Part shown: positions 8,008-18,000 of the stretch, piece after piece | Numbering within the stretch: position 1 is the first letter of the stretch | How the letters are laid out: every line of letters starts with the position of its first letter | Assembly: GCF_028596025.1 (NCBI RefSeq) | Contig: NZ_CP117167.1 | Coordinates: 5,580,001-5,644,000, forward strand | Origin: Mucilaginibacter jinjuensis | Lineage (GTDB): Bacteria; Bacteroidota; Bacteroidia; Sphingobacteriales; Sphingobacteriaceae | Reading direction: 5' to 3' | DNA: 64,000 nt | The notes under the pieces: model-generated | Database searches by the model: none | What the model was told of the DNA's origin: nothing | Seen by the model: the letters and a program-made list of their open reading frames with translations, nothing else | Program-made: the position numbers and the translations under genes

Positions 8008-8508
8008 TTATGCGAAGCCATTCTCATCTGCACTTGGCCCGTAACTGCCGGGGATTGGGATGTCTAACAATCTTAAAAATACACCTAACTGTGCACGGTG
8101 ATGCGTAATCTGGTTAAGCGATGTACGGATCATTTCGCGCTTTTTGGTGGTAAGAAAAATTTGGTCGCCAGAGCGGAGTACCCATGGCTCATCCAGGATT
8201 TCTTCTTTGCCATTGGCCAGCGCATTTTCTCCGTTAACAACTGCTTTTTCTAAATTGGCTAATAGTTCGGCAGTGGTATTCAGATCAGGTTCTTCCCAAT
8301 TGTTATTTTGGAAATCGAGTTCTTCGGTGGTCAATGCCATGGCAATCCAGTTGGGTAGGTCAGAGATATGGGTAGCCAGCCGTTTAATGGTCATGCTTTT
8401 AGGATGGGGCTGCCAGCCGAATTTATCATCGGGGATGCGCTCCAGCATTTTACGTGTGATTTGGGCTTCGCTTGCCAGTTCTTCAGAGAAGATTTTTAAT
8501 AGTGTCAT
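8008..8508 (-). CDS. DinB-family protein
   Basis: The 166-residue helical-bundle protein has the DinB/YfiT layout: a histidine in LATHISDLPNWI, and the C-terminal ITHHRAQLGVFLRLLDIP with H-x3-type metal ligands, ending in the family signature IPGSYGPSADE. Family members bind a divalent metal and some act as thiol-dependent transferases; the substrate here is unknown. I chose the ATG at 8508 (M-T-L-L-K-I-F) over a GTG at 8544, whose leader (NINQTHHH) is atypical. It lies 73 bases downstream of the YafY-type regulator on the same strand, so the regulator may control it. Confidence 0.85.
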   Translation of the reverse strand: MTLLKIFSEELASEAQITRKMLERIPDDKFGWQPHPKSMTIKRLATHISDLPNWIAMALTTEELDFQNNNWEEPDLNTTAELLANLEKAVVNGENALANGKEEILDEPWVLRSGDQIFLTTKKREMIRTSLNQITHHRAQLGVFLRLLDIPIPGSYGPSADENGFA

Positions 8509-8581
8509 GTGATGGTGTGTTTGATTTATATTCAAAGTAACCACACCATAGTGACAGCCCTATGTCAGCATGTTTTTGCTG

Positions 8582-9526
8582 CTATAAATTAATTGAAATT
8601 TTTTCTACCATGGCCTTAATCCGCTCTTTCAAGGCAGCCGGTTCAACTATGGTACAATGATCGGCAAAGGTGATATACCAGCGCGAAAAACCTTCGAGGT
8701 AAGGGGTTAAAAATTGCATTTCAACAATATCGCCATCAATAGTTTCTGATACAAAACCATGGTAATAACGCTGCTCACTCATATAAGGCGCAGTATCTCT
8801 TTTAATGCGGATTACAATTGTGATCAGGTCATTGGCCTTGTACAAACTCTTCAAATGCTCCTTCAACGGCGGATGAGCTTTTGTGAAACTTTCGCCGGTA
8901 ACCGAAATATAATCCAGCCTGTCGAACCTGAAATCACGGTAATCATTTCTCAACCGGCAATACGCAATCAGGTGCCAATGATTATCGAGGTAAAACACGC
9001 CAACAGGTTCTATTTCGCGACTGGTTGGCGTTTGTTTATAGGCTGCAGTATAGGTGATAGATAAGATCTTTTTTTCGGCTATCGCTTCTAATATAATTTG
9101 CAGCGGGTTAACATCTTCCTTCAGTTCCCGGTGATTGCGGGATCTTAAAACCTCGATATGATTATCGATAACCTCCAGGTAATCTTTGTCTACACTTTTC
9201 AACACAGCTTTAATCTTATACATCGCCGAACTGTAACTGGCTCCATTGGCATCGTCTGTTAACTGGGCTACCAGCTTTTCGGCGGTTAAAAAAGCGGCAG
9301 CTTCGTCGCGGGTAAACATTACCGGGGGCAGGCGGTATCCGTCGACTAAAGAGTATCCTATACCAGCTTCGCCAATGATGGGGATCCCGGCCTCTTCCAA
9401 AGTTTTAACATCCCGATAAACCGTGCGCAAACTGATATTAAACCGCGAAGCAATATCGCCGGCCTTTACCGTTCGGCGCGATTGCAGTTGAATTAATATA
9501 GCAGAGATACGGTCAATACGGTTCAT
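8582..9526 (-). CDS. YafY-type transcriptional regulator (HTH_11 + WYL)
   Basis: The 314-residue product begins with a DeoR/HTH_11 winged helix (RIDRISAILIQLQSRRTVKA, then ASRFNISLRTVYRDVKTLEEAGIP). A linker precedes a WYL domain at about residues 140-220 (ITYTAAY ... HWHLIAYCRLRNDYRDFRFDRL) and a C-terminal WCX extension. WYL regulators sense nucleic acids or small ligands. The downstream DinB gene makes a DinB-YafY pair common in this phylum. The gap on its right contains an inverted repeat and no other gene. Confidence 0.9.
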   Translation of the reverse strand: MNRIDRISAILIQLQSRRTVKAGDIASRFNISLRTVYRDVKTLEEAGIPIIGEAGIGYSLVDGYRLPPVMFTRDEAAAFLTAEKLVAQLTDDANGASYSSAMYKIKAVLKSVDKDYLEVIDNHIEVLRSRNHRELKEDVNPLQIILEAIAEKKILSITYTAAYKQTPTSREIEPVGVFYLDNHWHLIAYCRLRNDYRDFRFDRLDYISVTGESFTKAHPPLKEHLKSLYKANDLITIVIRIKRDTAPYMSEQRYYHGFVSETIDGDIVEMQFLTPYLEGFSRWYITFADHCTIVEPAALKERIKAMVEKISINL

Positions 9527-9582
9527 GGCGGACAGAGGTAGATTGCTAACAAAAGTAGCAAAAGAATTGAAATAACCTCACC

Positions 9583-9722
9583 CCAGCCCTCTCCAAAGGA
9601 GAGGCCTTTTTGAAACTTTTTTACTTCCCCTCTTGAGAGGGGGCGCGAAGGGATGTGCAGTGGCAGGGGTGTGTTTATGCGCATAAAGAACACACCCCTA
9701 ACCCCTCTCAAGAGGGGAATTA
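9583..9722. repeat. Composite inverted repeat, CCCCTCTTGAGAGGGG family
   Basis: Three nested dyads occur: TTCCCCTCTTGAGAGGGG near 9625 mirrored by CCCCTCTCAAGAGGGGAA near 9702; an 11-bp pair AGGGGTGTGTT (9665-9675) with AACACACCCCT (9689-9699); and a central palindrome TATGCGCATA (9676-9685). The 62-residue frame across it is a translated repeat. Confidence 0.7.
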
Positions 9723-9728
9723 AAGCGA

Positions 9729-12314
9729 TTAAAACCTAAATCCAAAATTCAGATAAGGCAATGCGCCATCTTTAGAGAAGCCCATTACAGCCGAGAAAGT
9801 AAAGGCCCGTGCCGGGATAATAAATATACCGCCGCCATAGCCATCATGCCACTCGTCCGATTTTTCGCCGGGTTCCCATACACGGCCAATATCGTTGAAG
9901 CCTAACAAGCCAACTGTACCCGGTAAAAGGTAAGAGTTGAAGTTAAACAGCTTCATCCTGATCTCGAAGTTATCATAAGCCATCGTACGGCCGGTGTAAC
10001 GGTTAGTGTGTAAACCACGTAAGTTTTGCGGACCGCCCAAGCGCATATCCTGAAAGAACAGTGCATGACCGATAATAGTACCCCCGCCAACACGGTTAGC
10101 AACTATAAATGTGGAATCGCCGAATGGTGTAAAATAAGTGTTAAACTCCGACAGCACAGAGGAAAACGTATTATTTGCATTAGCCACACCTGTTAAGGTA
10201 GTAACGTTGGTATTCCAATACACGCCGCTACTGGGATTAGTAATGCTGTTACGGGTATCATACCTAAGCCCAACTACTGCACCTGCAAAAAGCTTGGAGC
10301 TATAATTATTTTGATCGGGGTTTTGCTGGCTGTAGGTACCCAGGAAATGGTTTACGTTATCAGACTCTGATGCATAATAGATTTGCCCGGCTATACCCCC
10401 GCTTACCTGCCAGTTATTGTAGGTGTGGAACAAACGGGTATCTATATTAATATAGTTGTAATGGTTGCGATAGTATTCTATGCCGTGGTTATCATCCTTA
10501 TTAAATACAGTATTATTACCGATGCCGAAAAAGTTGGCAATATTATGCGGGCCTTTTGAACTGATAGCCACATTTAAATCGCTGTTACCGATGGCCTTTT
10601 TAAAGTCCCCATTATAATTGATCATAAACGATTGCCTGCCGAGCGAATAACCCAATACTACGGTTTGCCTATACGCATAAGGTTCTTTGCGGAAGCCTTG
10701 CTTCTCAAACAACATACCGCCTATCAGGATAATGCCTTCGTCTGTACTGTAATTGGCCAGTACAATGGGCGATGTATTATTATATTTAAAAGCAGTGCGA
10801 TCAAAGGAGTTGACCAGTGTATCCTTCGCCGTGCGAATCTTGGCATAAGCGCGTGGGGGCAGGCTATTTTTTTCGTCCGACCGGTCATACACATACAGAT
10901 CATTCCGGTTGTTCAGCTTTTTATCTACATAAAAACTATCTACGCCATCGCCGCCTATCATGCGTACTTTAATGGGTGATGGTTCGGTACCGGTTACATT
11001 GAAAACATCTTTACCACCCAAGCCATATAATCGAATCTCTTTGGTAACCGATGGGTCGAATATGCGATGGTAAATTACCTGCGCCGTATCGCCGCTCTTC
11101 TTAATTTTATGGATGGTTACTTCTACCTTGCCACCTGCCTGCTCATCCACATCAAAGCGTTCCATTTTATTAGTGGCGGGGATGTCCACATGGTCGGCCA
11201 GGAAATTATAATAGGTTAAACCAATCTTCAGCAAATTATTTCTTCTCGCCTCCAGCGCCGGGATCAATTGAGGGGCCGACATACGATAGATATTATCGGG
11301 CATCCGTTTCATCGCACTTGCTATCAGGCTATCGGTCAGCAGGCGTTGCACATCGGCAATTTGCTCTTTCCAGTCATCCTCACTTAAAGAGGTTAAAAAA
11401 TAACGGTCGAAGTAACGGGCATTAAAATTCCATCCCGGTACATCGCGGATATCGCCTGCATAAGGTTGTAGCTGAGATTTTAAATATTGGTGAGCCAAAA
11501 CCCAGGGGAAAATACCTGAGGTAGTATAAAATACCTTATCACGATCGCGGGGGATTGGGGTGTAAACAATACCTGTATCGCCTTTATCATGCACCCAGCG
11601 CCATTGGTCTTCGTGGCGGTCCCAGTCGCCAATTACAATATCTAAGAGACGCGCACGTAACACCAGTTTTTGTTCAACACGGTTATCATTATCAGCTTCC
11701 AGTTTCTTTTCGGCCTTTTCGGTATTATCACTTTTGTCCACATCGAGTGGGTCACGGTCTTCAAAAAGGAAAACTTTATTGGCGTAATCCTTTCGGTATT
11801 TACCCAGTCCCGGGTCGTCGGCCACGTAAACAATCTGTGGTTCTGAGTGCGGGATACCCAAGGCCTGCGCCAGTGGTGGGACTATCAAGGCTGAAAATGG
11901 ATGCGAGGTTGATACCTCATCCTGCAAAATATCTTTAACAATGGTTTTGCGCAAATCAGGCGGTAATGCACGGTCGGGATATTTTTGCACAGTACGCAAG
12001 CGCCACTCGTTACCTTGTTTATCTTTTAATTGCAGTGATTGGGTTTGTTTACCACCGCCTTTGCCAACAACGGTTAAGCCGCCTTTTTCTTTCTCGAGAT
12101 AAAAAACCTTCATGGTTACCGGCGTAGCCCAAAGTTTACGGTAATTTTCGCCGAACAAGGTGCGATGAAAATTGCTTACGCTATCGTATTCTGGAGCTAC
12201 GGCAACTTTTATACTATCGCCTTTAATAACCTGTGCCGAGGCTGTTATAATGCCGCAATAGATTAAAAGAGCGAAACATACGCTGAAAATTCTGAGGGTT
12301 TTATTGAGGTACAT
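9729..12314 (-). CDS. Outer-membrane beta-barrel protein with kinase-like central module
   Basis: The 861-residue product has a signal peptide (cleavage near SAQV). A soluble module spans about residues 35-480 and a BamA/TamA-like beta-barrel about 520-861, ending in an outer-membrane signature (LNFGFRF, terminal Phe). The barrel contains RLGGPQNLRGLHTNRYTG, close to the VRGY-type motif of Omp85 barrels. In the soluble module K111 (LRTVQKYP), D230-W-D232-R233-H234 (IGDWDRHEDQWRW) and D257-R-D259 (IPRDRDKVF) fall in the order and approximate spacing of the lysine, catalytic loop and metal-binding aspartate of Fam20/HipA-type atypical kinases. That reading is my inference. The protein is a paralog of residues about 380-1199 of the metallophosphatase fusion at 15043-18642. 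It is separated from the GAF-type gene by 351 bp that includes an inverted repeat. Confidence 0.75.
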   Translation of the reverse strand: MYLNKTLRIFSVCFALLIYCGIITASAQVIKGDSIKVAVAPEYDSVSNFHRTLFGENYRKLWATPVTMKVFYLEKEKGGLTVVGKGGGKQTQSLQLKDKQGNEWRLRTVQKYPDRALPPDLRKTIVKDILQDEVSTSHPFSALIVPPLAQALGIPHSEPQIVYVADDPGLGKYRKDYANKVFLFEDRDPLDVDKSDNTEKAEKKLEADNDNRVEQKLVLRARLLDIVIGDWDRHEDQWRWVHDKGDTGIVYTPIPRDRDKVFYTTSGIFPWVLAHQYLKSQLQPYAGDIRDVPGWNFNARYFDRYFLTSLSEDDWKEQIADVQRLLTDSLIASAMKRMPDNIYRMSAPQLIPALEARRNNLLKIGLTYYNFLADHVDIPATNKMERFDVDEQAGGKVEVTIHKIKKSGDTAQVIYHRIFDPSVTKEIRLYGLGGKDVFNVTGTEPSPIKVRMIGGDGVDSFYVDKKLNNRNDLYVYDRSDEKNSLPPRAYAKIRTAKDTLVNSFDRTAFKYNNTSPIVLANYSTDEGIILIGGMLFEKQGFRKEPYAYRQTVVLGYSLGRQSFMINYNGDFKKAIGNSDLNVAISSKGPHNIANFFGIGNNTVFNKDDNHGIEYYRNHYNYINIDTRLFHTYNNWQVSGGIAGQIYYASESDNVNHFLGTYSQQNPDQNNYSSKLFAGAVVGLRYDTRNSITNPSSGVYWNTNVTTLTGVANANNTFSSVLSEFNTYFTPFGDSTFIVANRVGGGTIIGHALFFQDMRLGGPQNLRGLHTNRYTGRTMAYDNFEIRMKLFNFNSYLLPGTVGLLGFNDIGRVWEPGEKSDEWHDGYGGGIFIIPARAFTFSAVMGFSKDGALPYLNFGFRF

Positions 12315-12465
12315 GTACGGCTATATCGATGTTGTTTTTATAGGTTTAACACTTTGCTTGCAGCAAATTAATACATTAACACAAATACTTAACATTTGTG
12401 CGGGGTTTAATGTAGATTAATTGAATATAGCAACCAATAAGAATACACAATACAGTCCTATACCA

Positions 12466-12579
12466 AAATTCTACCCCTTATTAATGTTAGAAGCAGTAGC
12501 ACTGTCATTGCATTTCCCTAAATTAGGGGAACACTAATGTCTATACAATTTGCAGTAACGTTAATAAGGGGTAGAATTT
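12466..12579. repeat. 114-bp inverted-repeat element (24-bp arms)
   Basis: The arms at 12466-12489 (AAATTCTACCCCTTATTAAT + GTTA) and 12556-12579 match as reverse complements with one mismatch. The 66-base interior holds a small hairpin (CCCTAAATTAGGGG). The element lies in the 351-bp gap between the barrel gene start and the GAF-type gene end. The remainder (12315-12465 and 12580-12665) shows no gene; it probably carries the promoter of the barrel gene. Confidence 0.7.
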
Positions 12580-12665
12580 AGGCAGATCAACTTGCGGATA
12601 TAGGATGGTTGTTTTGTGGAGGAAAGATAACCTAGAGCAAATAAAACGCTAAATATGAGCAATAG

Positions 12666-15008
12666 TTATTCTTCCATTATCACCGCCAGCCTGATAGCCT
12701 TTAGGCCTGTAACCCCCTGCAACTCTTCCAGATCATAACGTTCTATAACTGGCGATAACGAGCCTTTATCCTGAAACTCTTTGATGTAATTCATAAACTC
12801 ATCGGCCTCACTTTCGCTCGAGTAGATCAATGCTATTTTGCCGGGCTGGGTTAAACGCTCGTCGGTATCTTTGATCAGTACTTTATCAATGCGTTTTTTA
12901 ATTACTTCGTAACGGATGTTATAAGTTCCTTCCACATCGAAACGGCGTTCGTCTTTACGGAAGCAGATATCAATAGGTGCCGAGTGCACAAAGATCAGCT
13001 GGGTGGTTTCGAGCTTACATTTCATCAGGGCGGTAAGCTTATTGGTGATCCTGGTGATCTTGATCATCGCTTTCAGTTGCCAGCGGCGAAATTCATTTAA
13101 ATGGCTTTCATCAAAAGGCAGATCAGGCGCAAGGGATTGCCCCGTGTAAATATCATACTCTACCCCATCAGTCCTGAATTTTTCGAAATAGCAGGGATAG
13201 ATCTGTTGTAGCTTAGCTTGTGCCCGCTCAAAGTAATTATTGAGCGCGGTGTTAATCATCTGCATCGATTCCTCCAATTCGCGGCGGCCGGCAAAACCCT
13301 CGCCCTTTAATTCGTCCGAAGCTTCAAAATAGGCATCAATTAAAGGTTTTGTTTGTGGAAACTCTACTTTCAACTTATCCAATACCGGGTAAATCCTGAT
13401 CTCCAAAAACTCTTTGATGTTCAGCTCATCGCTATCCGTTATTTGTTTGCCAATACGTACAAGCCAGGCCTCGCATTGTTTAATCAGTTCCTGTTCAATA
13501 GATGCCCCTTCAATTTTTTCTATCTCGACAAATACGGTAGATAAGCGATTTAATAGAGTGCTCAGATCCTGCTGCAGCGCAATATTGCGTTTAGCGGTAG
13601 AACTCCGGATATCAATAGCACCATAAAGCGGGTTTACATCTTTAAATGATACCGTTTTCATTTCCCGCTGTTCGGGGTTTTCTTTTTGCTGACGGATATA
13701 GTTCCAGGCCACCTCATTAAACTTCCATTCGACAGACTGCTGCAGCGTGGTAAATTTATCTTTGATCACCTCTTCTATCCGCTCATTAAATTGCTCAATG
13801 CTATTGTGCAGTAATTGCGCCAGGAAAGGCGCAGCAGCTTCCAGTTTAGAAAGCAGCTTATCGAAAATAATAGGTGCTTTTTTTGAATAGATCTCCATTA
13901 CTCCGGCCAGTTTCCTGTTATAAAAAACGGGCAACACGGCGTAAGATACAATACCAGCTTTGTGCAATGATTTAAGGTAGAAATGGTTCCTTACATTATC
14001 GCCGGTAATTTCGTTGTAAAATGTAGATATGGGCTTTTTAACATAGTTTTCGGTTAAGGTATTGTAAATCTCTTCCGATACGTTTTGTTGTGTGTACGCT
14101 TTAACAAGCACGCTGTTATAGCACTCCTCGGTATCATACACAAATTTCCCGTTCACCTTTATAAGCGGCAACAGGCCAAATTCAATATTATTATTACCGG
14201 TAAGTGTTTGCAAAGAACGGGTAACCTGCTCAAACAGCGCGGCCTGATCGGTATTGTCATTACTCAACGCCAACCTGATGTTTTCTATCGATTGCTTTTC
14301 GGTAATATCCTTAACCGTAATTATGGCGAAACCCTCGAACCTGAACATGCTCAGCGGTAAGGTTTCTTCCAACACTTCAGCACCTGTAGATTCCTGTAAA
14401 AAGAGTTCTATCAGTTCGGGTTTAAGTTTGGGCAGCTCCCCTTTAACTTTAATATCTACGTAAGTGGTATCCAGGTTAATGTTATAGTATTGCTCTAAAC
14501 CATTTTCGGTATCGCTTTTGGTATAAAGGTTATTACTATTTACCTGTGACGATATATGGTACACTTTGGCCAGTATCAGGCGGTAGATATACTCTTTAAC
14601 CCTTTTGGTAAAAGCTTCTGAGCCCTGGTTGGTGATGGTTTTAGGGTCTGTATTATATATACTGATAAACTGCTGAAACGCATCTGTACCGTAAACTACA
14701 TCGCCGGGCACAGGCATACCTAAGCCCCAGTAAAAGTCTGTTTCGTTTGCCATGGGGGGCGATAGCACAGCATATACCAACTCCAGTATGGTTTTATATT
14801 TAGCAGCATCAGATATAGGTATAGGTTCTTGCAGTTCGGGATGCTCTTCTATCTTAGACAGTACAAATTTGTAGAATTCTGATTTAACGGTTTGTTCTGT
14901 AACTATCCTCCGTTTAATCTCCTCAGTAAATACATGAAAAGAAAATGCAGCATCAACAATCTCTGTCGATTTTAATTTTTCGTCGATATTATATACGTTG
15001 ATCTGCAT
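12666..15008 (-). CDS. Large GAF-domain protein of unknown function
   Basis: The 780-residue soluble protein has no signal peptide or membrane segment. The middle region (about residues 240-400) contains a GAF-like fold, ending HKAGIVSYAVLPVFYNRKLAGVMEIYSK, which resembles the last GAF strands. Near residue 465 the text VNPLYGAIDIRSSTAKRN recalls the first strand of class III nucleotide cyclase domains (the metal-binding D-I-x-G/S-S-T motif), but the following sequence is helical and lacks an obvious second metal aspartate, so I do not call a cyclase. The C-terminal 150 residues resemble no family I can name. It lies between the two kinase-like barrel genes, 34 bases after the 1199-residue fusion gene, and is likely part of the same transcript as the genes to its right. 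Confidence 0.65.
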   Translation of the reverse strand: MQINVYNIDEKLKSTEIVDAAFSFHVFTEEIKRRIVTEQTVKSEFYKFVLSKIEEHPELQEPIPISDAAKYKTILELVYAVLSPPMANETDFYWGLGMPVPGDVVYGTDAFQQFISIYNTDPKTITNQGSEAFTKRVKEYIYRLILAKVYHISSQVNSNNLYTKSDTENGLEQYYNINLDTTYVDIKVKGELPKLKPELIELFLQESTGAEVLEETLPLSMFRFEGFAIITVKDITEKQSIENIRLALSNDNTDQAALFEQVTRSLQTLTGNNNIEFGLLPLIKVNGKFVYDTEECYNSVLVKAYTQQNVSEEIYNTLTENYVKKPISTFYNEITGDNVRNHFYLKSLHKAGIVSYAVLPVFYNRKLAGVMEIYSKKAPIIFDKLLSKLEAAAPFLAQLLHNSIEQFNERIEEVIKDKFTTLQQSVEWKFNEVAWNYIRQQKENPEQREMKTVSFKDVNPLYGAIDIRSSTAKRNIALQQDLSTLLNRLSTVFVEIEKIEGASIEQELIKQCEAWLVRIGKQITDSDELNIKEFLEIRIYPVLDKLKVEFPQTKPLIDAYFEASDELKGEGFAGRRELEESMQMINTALNNYFERAQAKLQQIYPCYFEKFRTDGVEYDIYTGQSLAPDLPFDESHLNEFRRWQLKAMIKITRITNKLTALMKCKLETTQLIFVHSAPIDICFRKDERRFDVEGTYNIRYEVIKKRIDKVLIKDTDERLTQPGKIALIYSSESEADEFMNYIKEFQDKGSLSPVIERYDLEELQGVTGLKAIRLAVIMEE

Positions 15009-15042
15009 CGTTTATTAATAACAAGCCTTAGGCTTTTCTGCT

Positions 15043-18000
15043 TTAAATATTAAGTTTTAAGATGATATACGGATACCAGCCATCTTTAGAGTAACCGGTT
15101 TGTAATTGCAACAACATTAAATCGGCCGGCGCAAAATACAAGCCACCTGCCACACTGTTATGCCATACATGCGACGGCTGATCATTCCCCCAAACCCTAC
15201 CCAAACCGTAAGTGGCAGTTACGCCATACTGACCCGGTAAAATGTAAGGCGACAAATTATTGATTTTTACCCTTGCCGACAAGTTATTATAAAACATTTG
15301 CTGCCCCGCAAAGCGGTATTGCCTGAAACCCGGCATATTATCGGGCCCGCCCAAAAACATGGACTGATAAAAAGGCGTTTTGCCAAAAGTTAAGCCACCG
15401 CCCATTTTATCACTGATCACGAAGGTTGATTTGGTAGTTACACTTTTATACAACTGCAATTCTGGTATCAACTGAGTATAAGCGTTAGAATAAGTATTTA
15501 AACCGATCATGCTTTGCAATTTGAGGCTGAGGTATAGGCCCCAGTCGGCCAGTATTTGCTTATTACGTTTATCATCAATATAAGTAGCATTAATACCGGC
15601 GTAAACTTTGTCTTTATTGATGGTTTCGCTATCATAATTATGGATGAGAGATGGATTATCGATGAGGCGGATATTATCATCGCCGAGGTAATGGTAGTAT
15701 TGCACCGTTGGCCCGATGCGCACATTTTCAGACCCTGTTGCGTTATGGAAACGTGCATTGGCATCGAACCCAATGAGATCGAACCTTGCCCGATAATAGG
15801 TTTGGTAATCGCCTGTTTTGTTGAACTGTGTATTATTACCCTGGCCGAAATAGTTGATCACATTAGGCGTGTAAACCCTGGCTTGTAATTCGAGGTCGGC
15901 TTTGCCCATGGCGTTGAACCACTCGCCGGTATAGCGCAGACGAGTGGCATCATTACCAAAGCCATGCATTAAAGTAACCTGCTGCGTACTGCCGGGCGCT
16001 TTGCGGAAACCCTGCCTGATGAACTTCACCCCACCTTCAAGCCAAAAACCATCATCGGGATTGTAGCCTATTGAAGCCAGCGGAATGGTATTATTAAACA
16101 AATTAACCGGCACATAGCCTACCGTAGTTGAGTCGTTTGAAAAATGCTTAGTAATCTGATTTGCCGCCGGGCCGCTAAACACGGCATTTGCTCCTTTTCC
16201 ATAAACTTTGGTATGTTGATTTGAGCTGATGACATGATAACTTTTCGTCCCCTGCCCTCCTATCAGCCTCACTTTAATGTTGGTCGATTGATCGTCGACA
16301 GAAATACTATCGTTCCCCTTACTGGCATATATTCGAAGCTCTTGTGTAATGGTATGGTCGAATACTTTAGAGAACAGCGCATAGCTGATACCGCCATCGG
16401 GAGTTCGCTTATAAACTGAGACGCGCACGTTATTGTCAGTTGTATCTTTAATGATAAACAGTTCATCCACATCGGTAGCCTTAATATCAACAATACGGTT
16501 AAAGAACCTGTAATACCTATCGGCAGCAGCTACCAGGTTATCGCGACGGCGCTGCATGAGTTTTAATAGTTCACGGTGTCGGAGGTCGTAAGCTGCTTTG
16601 GGTAATTGGTTTAATGATCTGTTCAATACAGAATCCGTCATGGCTGCTGCAAATTCTTTAGCAGTCTGCATCCAGGTATCATAGCTGATGCCTGATAAGA
16701 AGCGCGCATCCAGCTCGCGGCCATTGTAGTAAAAATCGTTGATGTTATCTTTCTTAGCCTTATATCCCCGCAGGTAAGGCGACATCCACGAGGCAGATGC
16801 CAGCTGATGCACAGCGCCTTCGTTGATAAAGAATGCGGCTTCGCGGTTGCGGGGCTCAGCACTGTAGTATTTATTTTTGCCGCGTTGTTTATCAACCCAG
16901 CGCCACTGGTCCTGCTGCTGGTCCCAATCGCCAATAAACCAGTCGAGCAGCCTTGCGCGATAAAACTCTAAAGTGTCAACCCGGTTGGCATTATCCCGGT
17001 TTAGCTTGCGCATCATTAAACCGGTATTGTCTGATTTATGACCGGGGTCGCTTTCCTCGAGCAGGCAAATTGTTCCGGCAAAATCTTTCTCGTAAAAGCC
17101 CAGTTTCCTATCCGGCGATACCCAGCCGATTATCGGTTTAGTATGCGCTACCTTAACCGCATCGGCCAAAACCGGTACCATTAACGAGGCATAAGGGTGC
17201 TGGCCCGACATGGCATCATCAACCCACGATTTGGCGAAAGTTTCGCGCCTGGCTTCGGGTAATAGTATTTCAGGATATTTTTCGATGCTGCTTAGAATCC
17301 ATTGTTTACCATTGGCATCCTTTAACAACAATGATTTGGTTTGATGCACGCTACCGAACTGTATTGGTGTTAAACCACCTTTAAAGCTACTCACTTTTAT
17401 CACCGGTAACTTCACAGGCGCAGCCCATTCTTTACGGTAATTTTCGCCATATAATTTGCGATGCAAACTGCTCACCTGGTCGTATTCGGGCTTGGCTTTT
17501 ACAGTGATGCTATCGGCTGTTATCGGTTTATTGGTACTTATTACCGGCGGAGCAACAGGTTTATAAGGTTTGGTGTACGAGAATACTTCATTGAAAACAG
17601 TATCGGCACCGGCGTAGTAAGTAAACTTAATGCTTTTATCGGTCAGCAAATCCGCAGTTACAAAACCGGGTTTGGTTTGGGCATAGAGGGCATATTTACC
17701 TTTTTTTACAAAAGCTTCTTTAGCTCCAGAGCCGCTTACCACCTGGATCTGTTCATGATCTTTAATAAACTGCAAACCATGCTCGTGGCCGGATACATGG
17801 ATTACATTGGGGAAATCTTTAAACACGCCGTCGATCTTTTCGATCATGTTGCGGTACAGCGGGTGACCCTGATCTTCAGTTACCGAAAACGTACCGCGTA
17901 ATAATGGGTAAAGAGCACCTAATCCAGGCAATGGCACGTACAGATTTTGCTGAACCGAAGTCAATGGAAAAAAGTAATCCATAATATCATAATATCCACC

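Noticed and set aside
9523..9711. 62-residue frame overlapping the YafY start
   Set aside because: It lies mostly in an inverted repeat and has Pro/Gly/Leu composition typical of such repeats.
13560..13680. Class III adenylate cyclase call for the 780-residue protein
   Set aside because: Only one short motif fits; the second metal aspartate and the ferredoxin-like strand order are not visible.
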